From positions 1 to 5,479 of the forward strand of contig JBELIG010000216.1 in NCBI GenBank assembly GCA_042091035.1: a stretch of 5,479 bases of DNA, in the 5' to 3' direction. The stretch comes from AM-2324 sp042091035. GTDB lineage: Bacteria; Bacteroidota; Bacteroidia; Chitinophagales; Saprospiraceae. Positions 1 to 5,479 of the stretch are shown here, in pieces (position 1 is the stretch's first letter; each line of letters opens with the position of its first letter). The notes beneath the pieces were generated by a model. The model did not search any database. It worked only from the letters and a program-made list of their open reading frames with translations, and was not told where the DNA came from. The translations under genes and the position numbers were made by a program.

Positions 1-3000
1 GATTGACTGATCTCCGAAATCAATAACAACGGTTGTGATTCTACGGTATACTTAACCCAAGAATCTCCTTTGTCAAATTTTTCTCCTGAAGCATCCCAAA
101 CACCACATGAAATACGATTAGTCAAGGCTGCATCTGAGAATATTTCATAGAATACAGACAAGTTATCTTGACAAATACTGCTGATCTCTGGTTGGATATT
201 GTAAACTTCAGCGTCACATCTCCATTCGTCTGTTGTCTGAAGTACATCCTCCGGACAAACGATTTCAGGAACATTCCAATAATCATTTACGATTACTTTT
301 ACCTGGCAAGTGTCTCTGTTGTCAGACTCGTCAATAGCTTCCCAATACATGATGGTCGTACCAACAGGGAAACGATCTCCAGTTGTAAGTCCAGTGTTGT
401 CAATTTGTGTAACCGTTGGATCATCACAGTTGTCAATAGCTAGTGGAAGCGCAAAGTTTACATAAGCATCACAGTGGTCAGTTTCTGAATTTTCTACAAC
501 TGGCGGATAAGGGCAGTTGATAAATCGAGGAGGTAGGTTGTCTTCTACAGTAACTGTAAATTGACAATCAATAAAGTTACCTACTGCATCAGCAGCATAG
601 TAGAAAACAGTTGATACGCCCTTTTGGAAGTTGTGCGAGGCTTCAAATAATGAAGGATCTACATTTGTGGAACCATCATCTTCGATATTTACCAGTGGCA
701 TCAGGTCGAATGGACCTTCCACTGTTCCGTCTGCATTTTCTATATAGTAATTGTACTGGCGAATAAAACAGTTGTCATAAAGTAATCCATTAAGGATATC
801 TGGATGTAACCATTCTTCGAAGCTCGTACAAACATATTCATCTGTGAATACAATGCCTATATCAGCTGGGCAAGTGATAGATGGTGCCTCACCGGCATCA
901 TAATTGTCACAAGATCCTGAGCGGAAGATTTCACAGCCTCTTGCATCAACAATTGTAACAGACCAAGTAGGTTGTGTATATTCAACACGAATCACTCCAA
1001 GGTCTTCCTGGAAGTCAGAAATATCGTGTCCGTTCTCTGTAGAGTAGATATACTCTCCATCCACATCGTCAACTATTTCGTCTCCATTGAAATCTAGAGT
1101 AGTACCTGAATACTGAATAGTATATGGTTCTAATCCTCCTTCAACTACTCCAAGGTCAACAAACCTACTTGTGAAGTCTCCACAAACACATTCAGGAGAA
1201 TCCATAGAGAGTGGTTGGCGCAATTCGAAGGACTCGTGGATCATCTTATAACAACCATCTACATAAAGATTACCTTGGGTGATCATATCCGCAATGGTCA
1301 TCAGGTACGAAACTGTTACAAATCCTGTTCCTGATCCCGGTGTATAGACTCCTGTAAATGGATCAATATATCCAACTTCTCTAGGGTCAGAAGGAGAGGT
1401 ACCTACCTCTGGTGCTGTAGTGTATGTTCCTGGTGAAGGAATGAATCCAGTGATAGCAAAAATACCAACTACAGAACTTCCAAGCGTTGTCACACTTGAA
1501 TGAGGAAGCACAGCTCCTCCGTTATACGGATTAAGGATCTGAAGGTAATTGGTAAAGTCAAATTGCTCTGGGTTATTTGCTTCTAGACAAACTTCCGGAA
1601 GATCCATATTGATCTGAAAGTCCATGAAGTAATCCAATACGGTAATACTAGCTATACATGTGCTACTGTTTCCGTAGTCATCCGTAGCCTGAAGCGTTAC
1701 ACGATTATATCCTTTTTCCATACAATCAAAAGAGATTGCTGGCCCAAATACACCGTCCTTTTTAACCTCGATAAAAGGATTAGGCGTACAATTGTCAAAG
1801 GATCCTCCGTCAAGCTCTGCCGCTGTGATAGTTACAAGACCGTCTTCGTCAAGCTGAGCTTCAATATCAAGACATTCTGCAACCGGTGCTTGCTGGTCAA
1901 CAATACTAATTATAAAATCTTTTGATACACTTACAGAGTCACCAGATGGTGTTGCATAAGTCATTGTGTAGCGAATATCTGTGTCATCCAATGGGAATGT
2001 ATAACCACTGATATCATTCCATCCAGATGGAGTAGCTGAATTATCGATGAAATAGGAGATGGATGTTCCACAACCAGCACCACTAATAGGCGCAAGTCCT
2101 GTTACTACTGCATTACAAGCTCCTACATCTGATGGCAGGACCATATCATTAGGTACTAATAGTACAGGATCTCCTGCATTTACTTCTATATTGAATGTAC
2201 AGTTTGTCTTTTTTCCATTACAAGATTCAGCAGTGTAGACAACCGTATAATTTCCTATTGTAAGTGGGTCGCCAATGTCAGGGCCAGAAGTTTTACTAAG
2301 ACCTGCTTCTCCTGGAGCTGAAGGATAATTTAATAATGTTCCATTACATCCATCTGTAGCAACAGGCACTGACCAGTCAAGTTCTGTAAGGCAACTATAA
2401 TCCTCAGAAATTACAATGGTTTCACCTTCTGGACAATTGATGAATACAGGATAATTATTGTTGATGATCTGGTAGGTTAAGTCAGTCGCTGAAGACCAAG
2501 AAAGGTCAACTCCACAACCAGCAGTTTCAAGCGCATCCTCAATCATTACACCGACAACAGGGATGGAGCCAATAGGTAATAATTCAAATAGGTCAGTTCC
2601 TTCAACATTTATATCTCCACAAACACCGGTAGGCGTATTAGGCCAGCCATTAACCATTCTAACTGTGATCTGTCCTGTGTTTTTGACATGGTTTGGAATA
2701 TCGATATCATCTCCTGAAAGCGGGAAATATCCTTCCTCAATAACATAGTCAAAAGCTCCGTCACCATCGGTGTCAGCTACTACTTGACCGCCACCGCCGT
2801 CACCATCTAGGGCCTTACCTAAAAGACCAAATACCACCTCTGAGATTGTTCTATCACATCCTAAGGCATCGTATAAAGATTTTAGAGGACGAATCTCAAT
2901 ATCTCCTAGGAATCCAAGATCTACGCAGATACAGAAATTGAAGACATCACAAATAATGCCAACACCTGGAAGTTCTTCTAGTGTCTTATCATCTAAAGGA

Positions 3001-4778
3001 CCCTGGGTTACATCAAAACCAATAACAGAACTGTTGTAGTCATCTAATCTTACAGAATCCTGAGAACAGTAATAAATGGTCTCATTTGCATTTAAATCTC
3101 CTCCCACTATATCAAATAGAGATATCTCGAAGAATTTACAGCCTATAGCTAAGCTTGGATTATCTGAAACATTACAAACTTCGAACTCTGGGCCCGTACA
3201 AGAACATCCACTTCCATCGTTGAAGACTTTGATGGTTCTACAAAACGCTTCTTCAAAATATGTATCATTCGTTTGAGGACTTATGCAAGAATAATTAAAA
3301 CCTGAGCTGTTACCCAGTTTTTGTTCTACACATAATCTATATGTAATAGTATTAAAATCAGCCGGACTATCTAATGTTTCGCTAAATATAGTATCGGTCA
3401 GTGATATTGTTTCTGTTTCTATTTCTACGTCATTTTTGTATAAAACCCATTGATAATCTGCAAAGTTAGGGATCAGGCCTGGATTGAAACTTGTTGTTAG
3501 GTCAAAGTCATCTCCTGATTGACATAGAGCCAAATCCTCGGGAAGCTTGAAGCCCAATACCGGTCTTTTCTGGAAAAAAACCTTGACCTCATCTGTCTGA
3601 GGTAGGCTAAAACAGCTATTAGGATCATCTGCGATAAGTGTAAAGGTATAACAGCCATCTTGTTCGAGATCAAAGTTTTCGTCATCTGCTAGCACTATGT
3701 TGCCATTGGGCAGCGTTACAACAAAACTTCCTGCAGTCGATGCTGGTGCGTATAGATTATCCAAAAAGTAAGAGGTGGTATCAACCACATCAATAATTAT
3801 AAAATCATCGATTAATACTGGATTTGGTAGCTCAATAACTTCAAATGTTCCAGTGATATTTCCGATTAGTCCATATTCGCAAACAGGATTAAACTGAACT
3901 TGGAAAATTCCAGGACTTAGCGCTGATGGATTATAAGTAAATGTTCCCGAGCTATTTCCTGGAATGACAGCAACTACATTGCCTTCATCATCGATTATCT
4001 CCATATTGGAGTCACTCAATATACAGAGGGCGTTATCGATATGGTTGTTAAAGACATCTATTAAGTTTGTTGGTTCAAAGGTCAAATTAGTCGTTGATCC
4101 TTGACAGATGGTGCTTGCTATAGCTGAATTAATTGTTACCGAAACATCTCCTATAGCAGGACAAGTTGATTTCTTGGCAACTGCCTTTGGATGGACCTGG
4201 TACTCATTTGGACTCATTACATCGTACAAAAGTGGTGAGTTAGCATCCATAGGATCTGATAAATATGAATTTACTTCACGTTCATCAGCAGCAACACTTG
4301 TCTGACCAGTCATTAAGGTAGAGTCAGTGTGGCTGAATTCTATTACAAAATCTCCATCGCAATTGGCGGAGAAAAAAATACTTTCATCTATAGAAACTGT
4401 AGAATTAAACCCTTGTGATGAATTGCTAAATAGAGAAGTATTGGATGGGCAGCTAAATATTTCTAGCTTATAATTTGGTCCACCAATTGTGGCAAGTTGA
4501 AATGTATTTCCTACGTGGTTTCGAAAATTAACTTTTATTCTTGCTTTTACCCCTGCCTTCAAATCAAATGGATTACTGGCTTGGTATATTTCTTCTGTCG
4601 AATTAGTAGTTGAACTAGTAATGGACGCTGTACACTGTCCACGAAGTCGTTCTTTAGGAAGCAGCAGCATGAACAATGAAATAAAGAATAATAAGCCGGA
4701 CTTTCGGATATTCCAAGGGAAATATCCTTTAGGGGGAGACGCATGTGAAATGCAGTTCCTTTTACTAGTTTTTTTCAT
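1..4778 (-). CDS. Giant secreted multidomain adhesin-like protein with HYR-like and SprB-like modules (partial, 3' end beyond left edge)
   Basis: The frame opens at ATG 4778, the first ATG after an in-frame stop at 4803-4805, and runs 1592 codons without a stop to the window edge. A signal peptide is followed by secreted, Asp/Asn/Thr/Ser-rich, beta-type sequence with many cysteines. Residues about 330-390 look PKD/Ig-like, ending GCYTFTL...DDPNSC. Residues 777-1049 and 1298-1592 hold six HYR-like modules with cues such as FINCP, CPADIG, AIDNC, FPVGTT and TDDYGNSSTC. Residues 1213-1282 resemble an SprB repeat (GGLEPYT ... VTIVDARGC). Aspartate-rich loops near 658-677 and 1229-1240 resemble calcium sites. 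Families of this build in Bacteroidota are surface or released adhesins exported by Sec plus the type IX system, often with a gliding-motility C-terminal domain. That domain would lie outside the window, so export route and adhesion are inferred. No enzymatic domain was recognised. Confidence 0.93.
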   Translation of the reverse strand, partial: MKKTSKRNCISHASPPKGYFPWNIRKSGLLFFISLFMLLLPKERLRGQCTASITSSTTNSTEEIYQASNPFDLKAGVKARIKVNFRNHVGNTFQLATIGGPNYKLEIFSCPSNTSLFSNSSQGFNSTVSIDESIFFSANCDGDFVIEFSHTDSTLMTGQTSVAADEREVNSYLSDPMDANSPLLYDVMSPNEYQVHPKAVAKKSTCPAIGDVSVTINSAIASTICQGSTTNLTFEPTNLIDVFNNHIDNALCILSDSNMEIIDDEGNVVAVIPGNSSGTFTYNPSALSPGIFQVQFNPVCEYGLIGNITGTFEVIELPNPVLIDDFIIIDVVDTTSYFLDNLYAPASTAGSFVVTLPNGNIVLADDENFDLEQDGCYTFTLIADDPNSCFSLPQTDEVKVFFQKRPVLGFKLPEDLALCQSGDDFDLTTSFNPGLIPNFADYQWVLYKNDVEIETETISLTDTIFSETLDSPADFNTITYRLCVEQKLGNSSGFNYSCISPQTNDTYFEEAFCRTIKVFNDGSGCSCTGPEFEVCNVSDNPSLAIGCKFFEISLFDIVGGDLNANETIYYCSQDSVRLDDYNSSVIGFDVTQGPLDDKTLEELPGVGIICDVFNFCICVDLGFLGDIEIRPLKSLYDALGCDRTISEVVFGLLGKALDGDGGGGQVVADTDGDGAFDYVIEEGYFPLSGDDIDIPNHVKNTGQITVRMVNGWPNTPTGVCGDINVEGTDLFELLPIGSIPVVGVMIEDALETAGCGVDLSWSSATDLTYQIINNNYPVFINCPEGETIVISEDYSCLTELDWSVPVATDGCNGTLLNYPSAPGEAGLSKTSGPDIGDPLTIGNYTVVYTAESCNGKKTNCTFNIEVNAGDPVLLVPNDMVLPSDVGACNAVVTGLAPISGAGCGTSISYFIDNSATPSGWNDISGYTFPLDDTDIRYTMTYATPSGDSVSVSKDFIISIVDQQAPVAECLDIEAQLDEDGLVTITAAELDGGSFDNCTPNPFIEVKKDGVFGPAISFDCMEKGYNRVTLQATDDYGNSSTCIASITVLDYFMDFQINMDLPEVCLEANNPEQFDFTNYLQILNPYNGGAVLPHSSVTTLGSSVVGIFAITGFIPSPGTYTTAPEVGTSPSDPREVGYIDPFTGVYTPGSGTGFVTVSYLMTIADMITQGNLYVDGCYKMIHESFELRQPLSMDSPECVCGDFTSRFVDLGVVEGGLEPYTIQYSGTTLDFNGDEIVDDVDGEYIYSTENGHDISDFQEDLGVIRVEYTQPTWSVTIVDARGCEIFRSGSCDNYDAGEAPSITCPADIGIVFTDEYVCTSFEEWLHPDILNGLLYDNCFIRQYNYYIENADGTVEGPFDLMPLVNIEDDGSTNVDPSLFEASHNFQKGVSTVFYYAADAVGNFIDCQFTVTVEDNLPPRFINCPYPPVVENSETDHCDAYVNFALPLAIDNCDDPTVTQIDNTGLTTGDRFPVGTTIMYWEAIDESDNRDTCQVKVIVNDYWNVPEIVCPEDVLQTTDEWRCDAEVYNIQPEISSICQDNLSVFYEIFSDAALTNRISCGVWDASGEKFDKGDSWVKYTVESQPLLLISEISQ
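3..887 (-). repeat. Second group of HYR-like modules (residues 1298-1592, last one cut by the edge)
   Basis: Module four (1298-1412) opens APSITCPADIG and ends CQFTVTVED. It is longer than usual because of extra sequence around residues 1340-1390. Module five (1413-1499) is the most typical HYR domain in the protein: NLPPRFINCP, AIDNC at 1447-1451, FPVGTT at 1470-1475, then AIDESDNRDTC and VKVIVND. Module six starts near 1500 with VPEIVCPEDV and is interrupted by the window edge. Their direct succession suggests a stalk-like array that continues leftward. Confidence 0.8.
933..1142 (-). other. SprB-like unit with inserted Asp-rich loop (residues 1213-1282)
   Basis: The unit begins EGGLEPYTIQYSG and ends SVTIVDARGCEI. 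These are the two hallmarks of the SprB repeat family (GG-x-PY at the start, TVxDxxGC at the end), found in the gliding adhesin SprB and many large Bacteroidota surface proteins. Known units are usually about 35-40 residues. Here roughly 30 extra residues lie between the hallmarks, including the loop DFNGDEIVDDVD at 1229-1240, which has dockerin-like aspartate spacing. A module with a calcium loop built into it is inferred from pattern alone. Confidence 0.55.
1632..2450 (-). repeat. First group of three HYR-like modules (residues about 777-1049)
   Basis: Three consecutive beta modules of about 90 residues are present. Module one (777-866) opens PVFINCPEGE and ends NCTFNIEV. Module two (869-960) opens DPVLLVPNDM, has GACNAVV, and ends KDFIISIV; it is the most diverged. 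Module three (961-1049) has the Bacteroidota variant pattern: DQQAPVAEC, a GSFDNC turn, then TDDYGNSSTC and ITVLD. HYR domains are immunoglobulin-like folds linked to adhesion and protein-protein contacts. The modules are diverged at sequence level and do not form a DNA tandem repeat. Confidence 0.75.
2748..2807 (-). other. Glycine/aspartate-rich putative calcium-binding segment (residues 658-677)
   Basis: The encoded stretch has DGD at 658-660, four glycines and Q665, then DTDGDGAFD at 669-677. Alternating Asp at 669, 671, 673 and 677 with Gly between matches the loop spacing of EF-hand-like, dockerin and thrombospondin type 3 calcium sites. Calcium binding is inferred from this pattern. Such loops usually stiffen or join beta domains in secreted adhesins. 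Confidence 0.55.
4635..4778 (-). other. Signal peptide region of the giant protein (residues 1-48)
   Basis: The N-terminus starts MKKTSKRN and has an unusually long basic n-region of about 27 residues. A hydrophobic core, GLLFFISLFMLLL, follows at residues 28-40. A second ATG at residue 37 lies inside this core and would destroy it, so ATG 4778 is preferred. After the core comes the charged stretch KERLRGQC (42-49), which is odd for a cleavage region. Cleavage near residues 47-48 is a guess. The cysteine at 49 has no proper lipobox before it, so a lipoprotein anchor is unlikely. Confidence 0.75.
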
Positions 4779-4859
4779 GACAATCAAGATTTGTATATAG
4801 CCTTACTTTAATTAACCTTAAGCATTATATTTAAGCTTCTTTGATGCCTTATGAAATGC

Positions 4860-4976
4860 AGTGAACAGTTATTGGATTATGCACAGGAAGGCACATCCAT
4901 TGATTAGATAGTGAACAGTTACAAAACATGAGACTAAGGTGTTGTTTAATTTGTTTTACTTTAGGAAGTTACAAAA
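4860..4976. repeat. Short direct repeats phased at 50 bases in the intergenic region
   Basis: AGTGAACAGTTA occurs at 4860-4871 and again at 4910-4921, exactly 50 bases apart. The second copy overlaps AGTTACAAAA (4917-4926), which recurs at 4967-4976, again exactly 50 bases on. The core AGTTA is thus present three times at the same spacing. The intervening sequence is not clearly repeated. The third element overlaps the candidate -7 box, so a regulator-binding role is possible but is inference. A decayed 50-base tandem repeat is the alternative. Confidence 0.6.
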
Positions 4977-4979
4977 TTA
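4972..4979 (-). promoter_or_regulatory. Candidate Bacteroidota -7 promoter element upstream of the giant gene
   Basis: Read on the minus strand, TAATTTTG matches the Bacteroidota -7 consensus TAnnTTTG exactly. No clear TTTG -33 element lies about 20 bases upstream; that area is T-rich and A-rich (TTTTTAAAA). If used, transcription would start near 4966 and leave a leader of about 190 bases before ATG 4778. An 8-base match in AT-rich DNA can arise by chance. Confidence 0.35.
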
Positions 4980-5046
4980 TAGGTGGATTTTAAAAATGAT
5001 ATATATATATTTTCTATACTCATATCTTATTGGCATAGAATAAGGC

Positions 5047-5418
5047 TTATTTTTTGAAAAATAAGTTTTGATTCATGCCGTCTTTCGTCATTTTTATTTG
5101 GAGGGAGTCTTTGTGGATGAAATGAAATGCAAGGTTGTAGCTTGTACTGTTTTCTAAAATTGTGTCTTGAAGTTTAAGTATGTTTTTTGAAAGGATATAG
5201 TTGCCACATTCATAATGGTTAAGATTGGAATAATAGCAATAAGTCCCATCTGGATTTATGCTAAGTCCTACCTGACTTAAATCAATTTGAATCAGACTAT
5301 CTTCTTGACTAAAAGCATATGCCTTCCAATCCCCAAGGATCATTTCTTTTTTATTTGAATTGCAAGCGGTTAAGAGTAGTAGAATGAATCCAATAAGTAT
5401 TGAGTATCTGTGCATCAT
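5047..5418 (-). CDS. Small lipoprotein, lipocalin-like
   Basis: This is a complete 123-residue gene. The lipoprotein signal has H3 and R4, a hydrophobic core at residues 7-16, and the lipobox LTAC with the lipidated cysteine at 19. After the lipobox come NSNKKE, without the acidic run of the Bacteroidota surface-export signal, so anchoring in the periplasm-facing leaflet is the better guess. The mature part has GDW at 29-31 and INPDGTYCYY (54-63), then CGNYILS and ILKLQD. This matches the GxW and DGTY-then-GxY pattern of small lipocalin-like lipoproteins of Bacteroidota. C61 and C71 could form a disulfide. Two ATG codons stand in tandem (5418 and 5415); either could be the start, and I use the first. 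No ligand or specific function can be named. The gene shares the strand of the giant gene but is 268 bases upstream of it, so cotranscription is uncertain. Confidence 0.85.
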   Translation of the reverse strand: MMHRYSILIGFILLLLTACNSNKKEMILGDWKAYAFSQEDSLIQIDLSQVGLSINPDGTYCYYSNLNHYECGNYILSKNILKLQDTILENSTSYNLAFHFIHKDSLQIKMTKDGMNQNLFFKK

Positions 5419-5442
5419 GATGTTAATTTTGCTCTAAAATAA

Positions 5443-5478
5443 TTAAGGCAGACTACCTTTCCAAGTAGCCTGCCTTAA
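5443..5478 (-). terminator. Strong hairpin, probable intrinsic terminator of the gene beyond the right edge
   Basis: TTAAGGCAG at 5443-5451 pairs with CTGCCTTAA at 5470-5478 over nine pairs. After an A/C mismatch, CTAC (5453-5456) pairs with GTAG (5465-5468), closing an 8-base loop. On the minus strand the stem is followed by TTAATTATTTT, a moderate U-rich tail. It lies 25 bases before the lipoprotein start, so it most likely ends a minus-strand gene outside the window. It could also act on the plus strand, but the sequence after it is not visible. Confidence 0.6.
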
Positions 5479-5479
5479 A

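Larger units (their letters stand above)
4779..5046. other. Intergenic region between lipoprotein and giant gene
   Basis: These 268 AT-rich bases hold no credible gene. They contain the phased repeats and the candidate promoter element. An (AT)6 run lies at 4999-5010. A weak AT-only hairpin (CTTATT/AATAAG, 5026-5044) lies just after the lipoprotein stop. No Shine-Dalgarno sequence precedes ATG 4778, which is usual in Bacteroidota. Confidence 0.7.

Noticed and set aside
168..443. Open frame of 91 codons on the plus strand
   Set aside because: It lies antisense inside the giant gene, whose minus-strand frame encodes a recognisable HYR module here. The plus-strand translation has no domain or signal features.
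2787..2804. Repetitive ACCGCC tract
   Set aside because: It encodes the glycine run of the giant protein and is explained by codon choice.
2563..4744. Several frames of 61-66 codons on both strands (2563-2748, 3076-3276, 3497-3685, 4108-4305, 4559-4744)
   Set aside because: All fall within the continuous giant gene in other frames and show no family pattern or start context; they are shadows.
4824..4829. Perfect TATAAT on the minus strand upstream of ATG 4778
   Set aside because: There is no matching -35 element, and Bacteroidota primary promoters use a TAnnTTTG box instead. In AT-rich DNA this hexamer is expected by chance.
4746..4862. TGAAATGCAGT at 4746-4756 and 4852-4862
   Set aside because: It is an 11-base match with one copy inside coding sequence and no relation to the 50-base phasing; likely coincidence.
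5026..5044. Hairpin CTTATT/AATAAG just after the lipoprotein stop codon
   Set aside because: The stem is only six A/T-rich pairs with no U-tract on the minus strand, too weak to call a terminator.

Overview
The window looks like a piece of a Bacteroidota genome, probably from a Saprospira- or Flavobacteria-like lineage. The evidence is moderate GC, no Shine-Dalgarno sequences before the starts, one very large secreted protein built of HYR-like and SprB-like modules, and a small lipoprotein with a lipocalin-like pattern. This assignment is inferred from protein style and not from any marker gene.

One reading frame on the minus strand fills almost the whole window. It starts at ATG 4778 and stays open through 1592 codons to the left edge, so the gene is incomplete here. 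I translated every line of this frame and found no stop. The product begins with a long signal peptide, followed by about 700 residues of cysteine-containing, beta-rich sequence with PKD/Ig-like character. Three HYR-like modules come next (about residues 777-1049), then a region with an SprB-like unit (about 1213-1282), then three more HYR-like modules, the last cut by the edge. Two aspartate-rich loops resemble calcium-binding sites. This is the typical build of a giant cell-surface or gliding-type adhesin. The expected C-terminal type IX secretion sorting domain would lie beyond the left edge.

Upstream of it (4779-5046) is a 268-base AT-rich intergenic region. It holds a candidate Bacteroidota -7 promoter element and short direct repeats set exactly 50 bases apart. 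Further right, also on the minus strand, is a 123-residue lipoprotein gene (5047-5418) with a clear lipobox and a lipocalin-like sequence pattern. A strong hairpin at 5443-5478 sits just upstream of it and most likely ends the next gene outside the window.

Both genes run leftward and both products are exported, but the gap and the putative promoter suggest they are transcribed separately. I found no RNA gene, CRISPR array or mobile element. The small open frames on either strand inside the large gene are shadows.
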